Shown here: one piece after another, positions 20,613 through 32,885 of the stretch | How positions within the stretch are numbered: the first letter of the stretch is position 1 | Layout of the letters: each line of letters starts with the position of its first letter | DNA from: Stagonosporopsis chrysanthemi | Taxonomy: Eukaryota; Ascomycota; Dothideomycetes; Pleosporales; Didymellaceae | Reading direction: 5' to 3' | Assembly (NCBI GenBank): GCA_022560025.1 | Contig: JAFISE010000084.1 | Span: forward strand, 64,295 to 128,294 | Length of the DNA: 64,000 nt | The notes under the pieces: model-generated | What the model was told of the DNA's origin: nothing | Database searches by the model: none | The model's input: only the letters and a program-made list of their open reading frames with translations | Program-made: the position numbers and the translations under genes

Positions 20613-22385
20613 GTCGAGCGCTGCGAGCCAATGAGATGGCTTAGTGCGCTGTAGTAGCAATCTAGCGGTCTGTCGAATGGATTGTGGGGTGGAGCGCAGG
20701 CGGGCGCTGGTGCAGAGGCGAGTGTTCCATGCAAGTCGGTTTAAATCCGGTGCGAGTAGTGGTGGGAAAGGCAGATGTGGTGTTTATAAGAGAAGGCTGG
20801 CGCAGCTTGCCGGGGCCTGATGTGACGTCTGACTCCAGGAGGCAGTTTGCCGTGGGCGTCCAGACAATTCAGCACGCTCTCAGCAGAGCGAAACAAGGAC
20901 CCGAACACCTGGCTGGGCACGAGCTGCAGTTTGCATGTGCGTCCAGAGTGAGGCAGCTTGTGCACGATGACTGCTGCTTGCTGCTTGCTGCTTGCTGCGA
21001 GGGCGTTGCGGCATTGCGGCATTGCGTCATTTGGCAAGAGCAGCCACCAGGCCTGTTTCTTACACTGTGCAATCGTTGCCAGGGTGGGTGTAGTCAGCAG
21101 CCAACGACATCAAGACGTGCAGTATGTCGGCTCTTATCGCAGCAGGAAGGTTTCGGTGGGTTAGACCTATTACTCCTGATCTTACCACACTGTTGTAAGT
21201 CTGATTGTTGAGGCTTCCAGCACAGCTGCTCTGATGACGGCGCCGTCCCACCTTGTTTGCACGTCTTTGTTTCATGGGCGTGCTTCCTACTGGCAGATGC
21301 CTGCATGCATTGCTGCGCCCCCAGAAGGGGAGTTTCAGTGCGCGCAAATAGCATTCGTGGGCCAGGAGAATGCCATAGATTGTCGTGAAGCCACGCATTG
21401 GCAGCGATGGCAAAGGGCAGCCTTGTGCCTCCAGCGGCGGCTGGGATCAGAGAGGGGTCGATCAGCCGCGGAGACTTGTCCATGGCTGAAGAGGCTCTGC
21501 TGCCGGCTGTCTGCAGCTGAGACACGGCGTGGGCAGCCCTAAGCGCGGCAGCCCACACCACTCACTCACACGGCTGACGAGCGTGCAGCACAGCACAGCA
21601 CAGCTCAGCACAGCTCAGCACAGCACGCGTTGCTACCTGGACTTGGAGACGGAGCGCAACAAATGCGCGCATCACAACTCTACCTACGCCGTCGGATGAT
21701 GCTGGGCATGTTATTGCATGGGGCGCAGGTTCATGCCCGTGGTGGCAGCCGAGGACGGCGAATGAGGGCGCGAGGACCAGCGTGCGGGCGTTTCACCTTG
21801 TTTCATCGGCAGCCAGTAGCGCACTCGACCACGGCGTCGTCGTCTTTCAGCGCAACCCTCGCCTGTCTTGTCAGCGGGACCGCGTCTTGCTGCCGGCTCG
21901 CATCCTCGTCGCCACAGGCCTCCGCTCCGGCTGGCGCTGCAATAAAGGCTCCAGCGACCCCACGCCGGCCCCCGTGCTGAAGCTCTACCGTTGCGCGACA
22001 ACCAGCGGCCCACGCCCACCGAGCCCTGCAGCTGCACCACCGCACGCCCCTCTCGCGCTCCCTCTCCCACACCCAGTGCCGCCCGCTGCCTCGCCCTACC
22101 TCGCCCTGCATCGCCCTGCCTCGCCCTGCATCGCCCTGCCTCGCCCTGTCGTGTCTGCGGCCGTCTCGCCTGCACGCCGCACGCCGCACGCCGCACGCCG
22201 CACGCCGCACCGGTTGCAGCAGCACACGCCGTCGACACCCTGGCCCGCTCTTCACAGACCGCCGTCCCGACCAGTGCCGCCGCCCGTACATAATGCGCAT
22301 ATGATAGCAAACACCACGCCCGCCCGCCCGCCGACCGCCCTGTCCCGCGTTCGATTCCCCCTCGCCGTCCCTCTACGCCCGCGAC
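20613..22385. other. Divergent promoter and long 5' leader of STE11
   Basis: A 1.8-kb region between the DUF7514 gene (leftward) and STE11 (rightward). It contains CTGCTTG repeats (about 20970-21000), AGCACAGC repeats (about 21590-21625) and the GC-rich tandem tracts at 22091-22211. Long open frames exist on both strands but they are compositional: GC-rich, in several frames at once, without domains. Long leaders are common for signalling genes in filamentous fungi. Confidence 0.55.
22091..22211. repeat. GC-rich tandem tracts upstream of STE11
   Basis: Two neighbouring arrays: about six copies of a 10-bp unit (TCGCCCTGCC/A) at 22091-22150 and about five copies of a 7-bp unit (GCACGCC) at 22172-22211. 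They lie 175-295 bases upstream of the STE11 start and probably sit in the promoter or leader. Confidence 0.85.
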
Positions 22386-25310
22386 ATGGCTATGCTGGCC
22401 GCCAAGTCCCCGTACCCTGCCCCGTCGCTCGGTGCAGGCCCCTCGCCGTCGACGTCCCAGTACAACGCAGCCATGAGCAGCTACCGCGTCCACGCGCCAA
22501 ACGTGCGCGCCGACCAGACCATGTTTGCCTCGCCCACCGAGTCGGAGTTTTCCGAGATCTACGACGCTCCCGACGCCGTCCGGTACGTCCCCTTCTCCGC
22601 CTCGACACTCTCCGCCATGCTGACTGCGACAGAAACTGGGACGAAGACCGCGTCGCTGATTGGTTGAAAAGCATCAACTGCGTCCAGTATGCCGAGCTGT
22701 TCAGAAGTACGCCCATCGCCCACTGCCACCTGCAACAAGGGACATGCTGACCGCCGCGCCGCAGAAAATAACATCAATGGGGAAAACCTCCTCGAAATGG
22801 ACCAGACGCACCTGCGCGACATGGGCATCAAGAAGGTGGGCGACCGCGTCCGCATTGGCTCTCAGGCCAAGCAGCTGCGGAACAAGGAGTTCAAGAAAGC
22901 CTCTCGGCGGACATCCAACAGACAGTCCCTGGCCATACTCGACAACTCATCCTACACCCCGCCGTCTGGCTCGCCACGACCAATGCACTCCGCCACACGA
23001 GCAGCCCCCGTCAGCTCACGCACCGAAAAGCGCATGTCACGACAAATCACAACCGCCGAGATGAGCTACGCGTACGGCACAAAATCTCCATCGCGGCCCA
23101 GCTCTCCACTGATCGACCAGGAGAACCGCGCACTCCGAGCCCAACGTCAAGGAGGGCTCAACAGCCCCAAGGACCCCAGCAAGATGTACGCACGCTATGC
23201 ATCGAACCAGCGAACCACACCCACAGAGACCCCCCAGACTGCTCGTTTCGCCAACCACGTGCGAGCAAGTCCCAGTCTCGATGCAACGAATAGCATGATT
23301 CTGCCCCAGGACAAAGCCTTCATCCGAGTAATTTACGATGGTGGGCGCACCTCAGTACTCAACATTGAGGGTTGCAAGACAGCAGAGGACGTCATGCTGA
23401 AGACACTAAGGAAGGGAACTCTCAACGAGGCCCATATCAAGAACTACTGCTTCTACGTCCTCAACAGCTCCGAGCCAGACCCCTCACTCGCCGAGCGTTT
23501 GAGTGATATTGAGCTCTATAGGCTTTGCAAGGACGCCAACAGGCACGAGCGGGGGCGACTCATCCTGCGCAAAGTTCACGCAGGGGAACCCAGCGAAGAA
23601 CAACTTGCGGCCGCTGCAAACATCTACGCTCAGCAAAACTTCCAGCAACCACAGACGCAGAACATATACGTGCCAGCTACAGGCAGAAGTCAGCTCAAGA
23701 TCGAGAAGCTCACTGGCGAGTCACTCGCTGCTGTCAGCTACCCCCTTTCGCCGGCATCTGCACGGGAACGCGAACGACACATCAACTCGACAGCACAAAA
23801 TTTGGAGGGACCTGAGACTTCAATGCGGTCGCCGGTATACCACGCACGCGCTCGAAAGCTCAAGCAGTTCTACGGTGCTCGACCGCCCAGTGAACTGATC
23901 ACCTCCGACCTGACATCTTACTTCCCAGATGTTCAAAAGGATGAGATTGACAAGACCGTTCGCATGTCCGTGCGGCGTTCGCGTCGCCTGAGTAAGGCTG
24001 CGTCCCGCCTGTCCATGGCCTCGAACTTCAGCGTAGCGTCCAGCCTGAAGGATGCACCACCCCTGCCCTCTATTGCCGACAGCTGGCTACAAGGCGGCAA
24101 CCAAGCTCGACCGCTGAGGCCACTTTCGGTGATGAGGCTTGGCCTGCCCTCGCAACACGGCTATCGCGACTCGATGGCTTCGTCCGTGCTAGAACCGCTG
24201 GATGAAGAGTCTCCGCTAGAGCCCAACCGAAAGTCATATGTGTCGTTTGGCGATGGCAGCGGGTCTGACACTCTAGCCGTCACAGATCCAGAAGGCAACA
24301 CCACAATGCAATCCTACTTTGATGATGGCGGCAGCAGTCTTGCTGGCAGCAGCACAGACAACACCGAGAACGGCGATTCGCTCAACAAACGTCTTTCCGA
24401 AGCCATTGCTGAAGATGGCGAGGAATACGACGACGAGCTGGCCGAATACCTTGAACAAGATTCATGGGAGAACGTCAAGTACATGAAGGGAGCCCTCATT
24501 GGACAGGGTTCCTTTGGCAGTGTGTACCTCGCGCTGCACGCCGTGACAGGTGAGCTCATGGCCGTCAAGCAGGTCGAGCTCCCCTCTGCTGCAGGGACAG
24601 CACAGATGGACCAGAGGAAGACCAACATGGTCGAAGCCCTCAAGCACGAGATCGGCCTGCTCCGTGAACTCAAGCACAAGAACATTGTGCAGTATCTGGG
24701 TTCCAACTCCGACGAGAGCCATCTCAACATTTTCCTCGAGTACGTCCCTGGTGGCTCTGTCGCCACCATGCTGATCAACTACGGACCACTGGGCGAGTCT
24801 CTCATCCAGAACTTTGTCCGCCAAATCCTCACCGGTCTCTCGTACTTGCACTCGAGAGACATCATCCACCGCGATATCAAGGGCGCAAACATTCTCGTGG
24901 ACAACAAGGGCTCCGTCAAGATCTCTGATTTCGGTATCTCAAAGCGTATTGAACAGTCCACGCTTGGCGGCAACAAGAAGGGTGCGCAGCGCGTCTCGCT
25001 CCAGGGCTCCGTCTTCTGGATGGCGCCTGAAGTGGTCCGGCAGACAGCCTACACGCGCAAGGCCGACATTTGGTCGCTCGGCTGCCTCATCGTCGAGATG
25101 TTCTCGGGCAGCCACCCCCATCCCACCTTGACACAGCTGCAGGCCATCTTCAAGATCGGCGGCAGCGGCGACGCAAGCCCCACAATCCCCGACAACGTCG
25201 GCGACGACGCTCGCTCTTTCCTGTCCCAGACCTTCCTCATCGACCACGAGAAGCGTCCTAGTGCCGACGAGCTGCTCGCGAGTCCCTTCATCACGAACCA
25301 GGGCGCTTAA
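22386..25310 (+). CDS. STE11: MAP kinase kinase kinase STE11 (SAM-RA-kinase)
   Basis: Exons 22386-22582, 22633-22706 and 22765-25310 (introns 50 and 58 nt) give 938 residues. A SAM domain spans about residues 66-128 and is assembled across both introns (NWDEDRVADWLKSINC, then ENLLEMDQTHLRDMGI). A Ras-association domain starts near 276 (FIRVIYDGGRTSVLNIEG). A Ser-rich linker precedes the kinase domain from about 660 to 932: G-loop GQGSFGSV, catalytic Lys692, HRD 792-794, DFG with Asp812, and WMAPEVVRQ. This is the domain order of Ste11/SteC/Mst11, the top kinase of the pheromone/filamentation (Fus3/Kss1-type) cascade needed for mating, appressoria and infection in plant pathogens. It acts in the cytoplasm with Ste50 and Ste7. 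Intact. Confidence 0.95.
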
Positions 25311-27404
25311 ACACCTCACCTCGCCTGCGTCCATCTACCCCGCCCAGCAATCTTACTCTGGCGCACCCCTTTCTTGTCCGCACTTTTCCCCCGCCCCCCC
25401 ATCCTACCACACTTTTAATGCCTGATGCGCATACGCAACATGACTGTACTGTACTATACCACACCACACCGCACCACTCCCCCTTTCTTCCGAGACGAGG
25501 AAGCGGTGCATGGAGCCAGTAGCTTTAGCAGCGGCTCGGAGAACCCGGCGCGACCTAATGGTGTTTTTTTTTCTGGATTGCATTTGCATTCACATTGCAT
25601 GGGGGAAACGTCCGGGACGAGGGTTTTTAGCTATATCCTGAGTTACAATATTATACATATTTGATTCTATCTCATGGACTCGGAATTTTGAGCGTGAATA
25701 TTATTTTCTGATTTCGATGAATGAAGTGTGGTTTGTGCTAAGTGAGTGAGTGAGTGGAGTTTGTGTGAATGGATGGATGGATGTCCACGCGCGGAGAGCG
25801 TTGGCGTTGTGAGCAAAGACAGCACAGCACCGGTACTGTGCGAAAAGTCGTGGATACGCCGCGGCAGCACAGCCTTGTCACGGCAGACCTGCACGTGTGT
25901 GGCGTGTAGTCGAACCCCCCATGACGCCGCCTCCTCCTATATACGCCCGCACCGCTCCCCCCCCCCCCATCCGAGCTCCATGCATCCTCCACACCGCCCC
26001 CCGATCGAGCGAGGTGGTCAGCGCCCCCGCCGATCGCCAGCCCACGCAGACCGCGGCCGAACACTCGACTCGTCGTATGTATGTATGTATGTACATAGCT
26101 CGCGCGCTCCACACGCGGCTCTACAGGAGTGTAAACGCACTCCCCTGAGCCACTGCAACAACACTCCTCCTTCTTCTTCTCTGCTGGACTACCGGCCTTC
26201 TCCCAACCCAACGTACTGTGGAGTCGGAAGCGACACAGGGTTGTGGGGTCTGCATTCGCTTTTGCTCTTGCTTCTACTGCTATGTTTGTTGCTACTACTA
26301 CTACCACCACCGCCACCGCCCTCGTCTCTCGTGTCTGTCGACGCTCTCACTCTGCCCTTTTTGCTGCATATCTGTGGAGAGCGGCGGTTGCTGTGGGGAT
26401 CGTGGCTGGTGTCTTCCCCCCAATATCCCAAGGAAAAGGGAGATGAGGGGACCCTGGGGTTGGTGGGGAGGTGGTGGGGAGGTAGGAAGTCTCTGGAGGG
26501 GAGGTAGTGTTGTTGGTTTCAGCGGGGTTGTGAGTGAGTAGAGGGTTGAGTTGGGGTTTGTGGAGGGTGTGAGTGGAGGAACGGGGATTAGTGTCGATTT
26601 TTGAGGATGCGTTGGTTGGGGGGCGCGGTTTCGTGGGTTGAGAAATTTAGGGAATGTTTGGTTTGGTTTTTTTTATCAACGTTGCGGTTGGAAGAGTTTG
26701 GAAGCATGGGATCTTGTCACCTTCCTGTGCTCGTGTAAAGTCGTATATAGTTACGCCAGACTGGGGCTCACGAATCGGTTTGATTGCCTTGCTTGCCTCT
26801 TGTTTCTACAGTCCTGCGGTTGACGTTGGGTGCTGTCGTGTCTCAAGGCATCGCTTAGAGCAAGTGGGAGTGGACTGCCATTATCCCGTCTCCAGCAGTT
26901 CGACGCCGGTGGCTGTGGAAGTCTTGGGGCATGCGAATCTTGCATGTGTGCTACACACAATGATGATAGGAGCCAGATCTTCATGTCTTGTGATGAGGGA
27001 TTACAGCTTGACACTGATTCTGTGGCTTAGAATTTTCGGTACTTTTGGAACTAGGTGAGCACATGTGGCAGGCTGTGTGCCGACTTATGTTGAACGGATT
27101 GAACACTCGACAAGTTAGTAGCAAGCTACACGCTTCATCACTGCGCTAGTTGATGCCGTGGGCAAGTCTTTACTTGGGATAGTTGTTCGGTGCAAGTCAT
27201 GACTGCGCCTACCACAGTGTTTAAGTCCTGTTTTCACAACTGTATCGCTGAGATACAGGACGTGTTTGTGTAGATAGCACCAGCCAAACATACCAGTCAG
27301 TGCAAAACCGAGCTGGCAAAACCGAGCTGGGCTTTAGTTGTTCGGAGACATGCTGCAGCATTGCGGCTTCGCAGACGCCTATCCAAGATGTGTCAGCGTT
27401 GTCT
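25311..27404. other. Intergenic region, low-complexity rich
   Basis: Begins with the C-rich 3' end of STE11. Contains GTGA and GGAT short tandems near 25741-25775, a (GTAT)5 array at 26075-26094, and C/T- and G-rich strands at 26150-26550. Open frames of up to ~250 residues are proline/serine/leucine-biased and mirrored on the other strand. No domain or splice structure is supported. Confidence 0.5.
26075..26094. repeat. (GTAT)5 tetranucleotide microsatellite
   Basis: Five perfect copies of GTAT in the spacer downstream of STE11. Confidence 0.9.
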
Positions 27405-28250
27405 TCACGAGTTCGTGGCCAGATATTCGGCCAGCGTCATCGGCATGCAACCAGCAACGGATTCGATTGCGTTGGAGACGGGCGCCATAACGTTGCTACC
27501 AATGGCAACATAGGTGCTGACCCAGGCATCGACTTGCCAATCGGGTGCACCATCGCTTGCACGGGAGGCATAAGCCTCTTCGATGGTCTCATCATGAAAG
27601 CGCACGTCGCGGCCGCGAACGGCGCTGATTGTTGCAGCGACGTCTGACATGGACAGCGCCTCGCGACCAGTGGCATCATAGGTGCATCCAGCGTGCTGGC
27701 CGGGATCGGCAAGCACAGCTGCGGCAAGGCGCGCAACATCCTCGCGGGCAACGATTGCGACGCGGCCGCTGCCAGATGGGCCACGGATCACACCGTCGGT
27801 GCCGACGAGCGCCTCCATAAAGTCGATGTAAAAGCTGTCGCGCAGAAACGTCCAGCGCAAGCCGCTGGCCTTGATGTATTCCTCAGTCGTGTAGTGATCA
27901 CGTGCGAGCGTGAATATGGCATCGGGCGCAGCGGCAACAAAGGATGTGTATACGATGTGTTGAACACCAGCTTCGACCGCCGCGTCAATGAAAGATCGGT
28001 GCTGGTCGAGGCGCTCCGCGCTTTCGGGCGCGGACACCATGAAGAGGGTATGGATGCTTTTTAGCGCTGCGCAGGCGGCGGCATGGTCGCTGTAGGTAAA
28101 TTGGTGCACCTCGCTGTGAGGCAGTTCCGGCGCCCTGCTGAGTGTGCGAACAAGAAGTCGCTGGGGGAGCTGGCGGGTGGCGAGGTTGCGCGCGACAAGT
28201 CCGCCAACGGCTCCAGTCGCCCCAGTGACAGCAATAGGGGTGGGGCTCAT
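27405..28250 (-). CDS. NmrA-like NAD(P)-binding reductase (QorB/azoreductase type)
   Basis: An intronless 281-residue frame. The N-terminus is MSPTPIAVTGATGAVGG, the TGATGxxG nucleotide loop of atypical SDRs (residues 9-16). It continues LLVRTLSRAPEL (Arg at the NADP phosphate position) and HTLFMVSAPESAERLDQHRSFIDAAVEAGVQ, then HIVYTSFVAAAP, where the usual catalytic Tyr is absent as in NmrA-like sensors and quinone reductases. ARDHYTTEEYIKASGLRWTFLRDSFY and the late VAREDVARLAAAVLADPG are typical of the QorB/NmrA group. Likely roles are quinone or azo reduction, or NADP redox sensing. The lack of introns and the high similarity of layout to bacterial members raise possible bacterial ancestry, which sequence alone does not prove. 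Neighbours are not obviously related. Confidence 0.85.
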   Translation of the reverse strand: MSPTPIAVTGATGAVGGLVARNLATRQLPQRLLVRTLSRAPELPHSEVHQFTYSDHAAACAALKSIHTLFMVSAPESAERLDQHRSFIDAAVEAGVQHIVYTSFVAAAPDAIFTLARDHYTTEEYIKASGLRWTFLRDSFYIDFMEALVGTDGVIRGPSGSGRVAIVAREDVARLAAAVLADPGQHAGCTYDATGREALSMSDVAATISAVRGRDVRFHDETIEEAYASRASDGAPDWQVDAWVSTYVAIGSNVMAPVSNAIESVAGCMPMTLAEYLATNS

Positions 28251-29565
28251 CGGATTTGCGCTCCTGTCGTGCTGAGCAGCCGAGGAAGTTGATTTATGGT
28301 CGATTACAACGGCGAATTTGGTGAGCTCAGTTGATCAGATGAGGGCCAGCAGCTGCGGCTAGGAGTGGTGGTTCCATTATGCGAGGCCACCACCGTCAAC
28401 ACTGCAGTTGAAGCATGACGTCTCGTATTGTTGATGGTTGTGGTCCTGCGGGGTAGACCTAACCAGGGTGGGGTTTGGTTTACAAGTCACTAACCCCTCT
28501 AGAGCTATTTGCGAGCACAGGCTAGTGCTTATAGTGACACCTGTCATCCCCGTGCATAGAGACGCCCTGCCAGCTTTGTCCTCCATGCCCGAATCACGCA
28601 CTTGACAAAAGAGCTTCAGAACCAAGGAGATAAAGAATCTACACAGGAGTAAGCGAGAACTATAATAAATAGAAGGCAGGCTCCCCTCGTTTCTGTTGGA
28701 TCTCTGAACTCTAGGATGTGTTCTGGAAATTTCAGGCAGCAGATATTATGAAAGTAAGAGAAGTTCTCAAGACGCCAGACAGGCAGACCCAGGACTGCAA
28801 GGATGGGATAGCCGGCCACTCAAGACCTTAAATCACAAGAGCACAGCAGGACGGGTTTTTCTGCTAGATTTGCAATGACGATGCTATGTTCCAGTCAGTC
28901 AATCGCGGATTCTGTCTCGGACCTCAACTGGCGCCGATATACGTTCAATTTGAAACGACTCTAAATCCATCCTCCAAACAACAAAGCTTGTGTGCATGAT
29001 AAGCCCTGCCCCAGATTGCTTGACCAGTGCATAATCACATGATCTCCTCTGCAAAATATTTGGCACGAATTGGAGGAACTTGATGCTGTTAATCAATTTA
29101 AATTAATCAGTGTTCAGCCCACAATACGCCCGAAACGCGAGGTGGGCGTACCACACGTTTCAGTCTCGGCTAGATAAAATGACCACCGACACACACTCCC
29201 GACCCGAACAGGAAGAGATGACAGCGGAGTAAGATGCTTGTACTAAGCGGATGCCGAATCAACCGTGTTTCAGCGACCTTCGTCATCTTAAATTTCCAGC
29301 ACGCCAGACCATACATCACAGCATCGTCTGTGATTCGCGGAAACAACCGCGCATTGTTTGTACGCGAGGTACGTCCTCTGCATACACTTAATTGCTCCGC
29401 AGATCAGTGGACTTGCCATTGACAAGCTTTGCCCATCGCCTGGATCACGCCTTGAACCTGGTCAATCGTGAGTTCTGGCGGAGGTTTCCTGAGTGACTTT
29501 AAAGTCAGGTATCTGCACGCAAGTATGTTAGTATCCAGCACCAAGTTTCTCACCAGATCCTCATC
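28251..29565. other. Intergenic region upstream of pectate lyase
   Basis: No recognised gene. Short frames only, with moderate AT content near 29090-29110. The final 60 bases before 29566 form the pectate lyase leader. Confidence 0.5.
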
Positions 29566-30559
29566 ATGAAGACCTCAATCGCTGCCAGTCTCGCCTTTCT
29601 CGCGTCTTTTGCTGCTGCTCAGCAAGGCTCGCCCATCGGCTACGCTTCTCAAAACGGCGGCACCACGGGTGGCAAGGGTGGCGCCACTACCACAGTATCA
29701 TCTTTGCCTGAGTTCACTGCTGCCGTCGGCAAAAAGACAGACACGACTGCGAAGGTGATCTACATCAAAGGCGCGATCACCGGCTCTGCCAAGGTCAACA
29801 TCGGCTCCAACAAGTCCATCATCGGCCTCGACTCTAGCGCGTCCCTGACCAACATCGGTCTCTACGTGGATAAGGCCAAGAATGTCATCATCCAGAACCT
29901 GAAGATCTCCAAGGTCGTGGCCTCCAACAACGACGCAATTGGCATCCAAGCCTCCACCAATGTCTGGATCGATCACGTCGACGTCTCCTCCGACCTCGAC
30001 CACGACAAAGACTACTATGACGGTCTTCTCGACGTGTCACACGCCTCAGACTGGGTTACCATCTCTAACAGCTATATCCACGATCACTACAAGACGTCGC
30101 TCGTCGGCCACTCCGACAACAACGGCGACGAAGACACTGGCCACCTGCATGTGACCTATGCCAACAACTACTGGAACAATGTCAGCTCACGCGCGCCGTC
30201 GGTCCGGTTCGGAACTGTCCATATCGTCAACAGTAATGATTTCCCCACCTCATGATACCCTCTTCCCACTGACTTATCCAGATTACTACAACAACATTTT
30301 CACCACCGGCGTCGACACGCGCCAGGGTGCTCAAGTATTAGTTGAGAGCACAGTATTCGAGAACACCCCCTCGGCTATTGGCTACTTCAATGGCAAGGTC
30401 ACAGGCTATGCTGTCACTAACGATGTCGACCTGGGTGCCGGAGCGAACACTGCGCCCAAGGGTACTTTGACTACGGTTCCGTACTCGTACACTAAGCTGG
30501 GGAGTGGCAATGTCAAGGCTTCGGTGGAGGCGAATGCTGGTGTGAAGCTGAAATTCTAG
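29566..30559 (+). CDS. Secreted pectate lyase, PL1 family
   Basis: Exons 29566-30232 and 30282-30559 (intron 30233-30281, 49 nt) give 314 residues. The signal peptide is MKTSIAASLAFLASFAAAQ. The parallel beta-helix core shows the family signature blocks: NVWIDHVDVSSDLDHDKDYYDGLLD (vWiDH and the Ca2+-binding Asp cluster), WVTISNSYIHDHYKTSLVGHSD, and RAPSVRFG with the catalytic Arg of the RxPxxRxG motif. Splicing joins HIVNNYYNNIF correctly. The enzyme cleaves de-esterified pectin by beta-elimination outside the cell and needs Ca2+. It is convergent with the GH28 gene at 31105, so the two pectin-degrading genes form a pair. Intact. Confidence 0.93.
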
Positions 30560-31104
30560 CTGGATGATTGCGTGAGGGACACATGTCGGGGAGTTGAGAT
30601 CGTTGTACCAGCCGAATCTGTGTGGCTATGATGCATGGTGTAACGTTCGCTACAATTGAAATTAAGAGAAGGCAACTTGATTGCTGGAAGATCTGCGCAC
30701 CGTGTACTGCTTATGCAACCACTGAGCTGTGATTATGTGACCGGTGTGGTCTGCTTCGGTCGACCATTTGTGAGCGGGCGTGCCACCTTCTCAATGCATC
30801 GCTTTCAATATAGCGGAAGAAATGTTTCCTTTCTTCCTGTCGGACCTACGGTGTCAGCCTCAGACCTACAGCAACCCTGGCAGTCTATCAGGAACAAGAG
30901 CACCACACTCTTTGTCCTTCCCAGTCTGGGGTTCGAAAAGAGGAAACATGACTTGGGAAAATAGCTACAAAATCGCGGATAGGAGATATTCCTCATTTTG
31001 GCAATAAAGAGCTTGTTTGCATAAACCTAACGACTGCGAAACCTATACCCTGCTACGAGCTGAGGCAAGGGAATCTTTCATGAAGAAATTCCACCAGGGC
31101 CTTC
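30560..31104. other. Convergent 3' spacer between the two pectinase genes
   Basis: 545 bases between the stop codons of the pectate lyase and GH28 genes. No gene, repeat or RNA is recognised. Confidence 0.5.
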
Positions 31105-32448
31105 TTAACCTGTAGCCTGAGCCTTTACTGAACTAGTCTTAGATGAGTTTGTCGTAGTCGACTTAGTTTTCGTGGCCGTGCTTGTCGTCTTCGTCGTCTT
31201 AGTCGACCCACCAGTCCCAGACACCACCGCCCCCGCCGCATTACAAGGAAAGTCCAACTCCGCCGTGCTAGCAATGTTTGTACAGAAGTACTGCGAGCTG
31301 CCACTTGAGCCAACCAAGCGTGTTCCCTTCGCCGTGATGTCCTCACATACGTCACTACACACCATACTCACCACCTCCTTGCTCTTGCTGCCCGTGCCCG
31401 TCACGTTGATGTAGTGGACGTCACTGATGCCGATTTTCGAGGGGTAGCTAGCGCAAGTCGTTGCGGAAGTCTGGTAGCACTGGTCGATGACAATCGGCAG
31501 GTCGACGTTCTGCACAGTGAAGTCCTGGAAAGTGATATTTTTCACATATCCGTTCCCGCCGCCTGTCGTGGACGTGGAGCTAGCGCTGCCGCCGAATGCT
31601 TTGATGCGAGCGCCGTTTTGGGCGTTGACCATGGTCACATTTTTGACGAGAATATTGGCGACGATGTCCTGCACTCCGGCGTACTGGCCCAGAGAGCCGA
31701 CGGAGATGCCGTGCGAGCCTTGGCAGTAGAGGTTCTGAACGAGGGCGTTGGTGGTGTTGGGCTTGAAGCTAACGCAGTCGTCGCCATTTATGATGGTGCT
31801 GTCTAGGATGTTGACCGTGTCGCTGCGGTAGATGTCCCATCCGTCGGTGTTTTGTGCTTGTTTTCCGGAGGACTGAATGGAGTGCAGGTTGATGTTGCTG
31901 AAAGTGACATTACGGGAGCCGTAAACCAGATTGTGCCAGAAGGGGCTTTGGACTTGCTTGATGTCCTCGACAAGGACGTTCTGGGCGTTGTAGATGACCC
32001 AGGGAATTGGTCCCGTTTTTCCGGCCTTCAAATTTCATGTCAGCAGGTGTTCGAGTTGTTACAATCGGGTCTTGCATACGTTGTACCAAGTGTCGCCGCT
32101 GCCGGAGTACGTTCCTCCGCCGTAAATATGGATGTTGCTCCCTCCGATAGTCCATGCAGTGTATGCTTTCTGGTAGTTCAACTGGAACCCGTTTGAGGCC
32201 CAGTAACTGATATCTGCCGATAAATTGATGGTACCAGTCAGTTTGATCGTAACGTCGTGGAGATCTGTGGTCTGTAAAAGGGAACCAATAGTGTAGGTCT
32301 TGTCGAGCACAACTGTTCCGCCGTTGTTGCAGGAGGTCAAAGCCGCTTTGATGGCTGCCGAGTCGTCACTGGTTCCACCGGCGACCTGGCAAACGGCATC
32401 ACAGCCTGCGCCGACAACAGAAGCAACAATTAGCGCACACCGGACCAT
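31105..32448 (-). CDS. GH28 polygalacturonase, exo-type, secreted
   Basis: Exons 32448-32080 and 32025-31105 on the minus strand (intron 32026-32079, 54 nt, CTGAC branch site) give 429 residues with an N-terminal signal sequence. Splicing joins TWYN to AGKTGPIPW. GH28 catalytic residues are all present: N182-T-D184 (NTDGWDIYRS), D205-D206 (NGDDCVSFK), H228 in QGSHGISVGSLGQY and R263-I-K265. The SVGSLGQY loop and the NNxVQN pattern before it fit exo-polygalacturonases better than endo enzymes. The tail (last ~45 residues) is a Thr/Ser/Lys low-complexity segment, likely O-glycosylated. The enzyme hydrolyses galacturonan chains in plant cell walls and pairs with the pectate lyase. Confidence 0.9.
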
Positions 32449-32514
32449 GTTTCTGGGGTGATCTGCACGGCAAAAGCTGGGCAGTGTCTGGGCAAAAGCT
32501 TGAGCCCTGAGGAC

Positions 32515-32522
32515 TTATAAAT
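32515..32522 (-). promoter_or_regulatory. TATA box of the GH28 gene
   Basis: Reads TTTATAAG on the minus strand, about 70 bases upstream of the GH28 ATG at 32448. Motif and distance only. Confidence 0.45.
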
Positions 32523-32885
32523 TCACTGCAAGTTCTTTCTCGTTTTGCATCAGACCCACCATCCGTCCGTCTGATGAGCCAGACTAGCTGCGATGATTCG
32601 TGGACGTCATGCAGCTAATTCCTCCGAACTTTCGTTCATTTAGATTGCGGGGTGATGCGTCTGTTCTGAGTCGACATGGGTAATTAGTTGGTTCTTCTGT
32701 AATTATAATGTTCCGGAATAGCGTATTGGGCCTTCAAGGACGAGCTGTCGTGCTGCATAGGGTACCGTGAAACGTCCAATGTACGGAAGATTGCAGCCGA
32801 GGTCTTAGACACATCGCATCCTTGTAGGCTTGTGGACAAAGTGAGATGGTCATTTAGATAAACAGTAGTATGTACATCAACTTAT
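32523..32885. other. Promoter spacer of GH28 and 3' region of the esterase gene
   Basis: No gene recognised; moderately AT-rich sequence between the GH28 promoter and the stop of the beta-lactamase-like gene. Confidence 0.45.

Noticed and set aside
20735..20760. Sequence resembling a tRNA B box (GGTTTAAATCC)
   Set aside because: No matching A box or foldable cloverleaf could be drawn around it; no tRNA or rRNA gene is claimed in the window.
21711..22750. Long open frames on both strands upstream of STE11
   Set aside because: They overlap each other and GC-rich tandem repeats, and they cover the spliced first exons of STE11; no domains.
25746..26507. 253-residue frame downstream of STE11
   Set aside because: Runs of Ser, Leu and Pro from C/T-rich DNA, mirrored by an antisense frame of similar length; no conserved feature.
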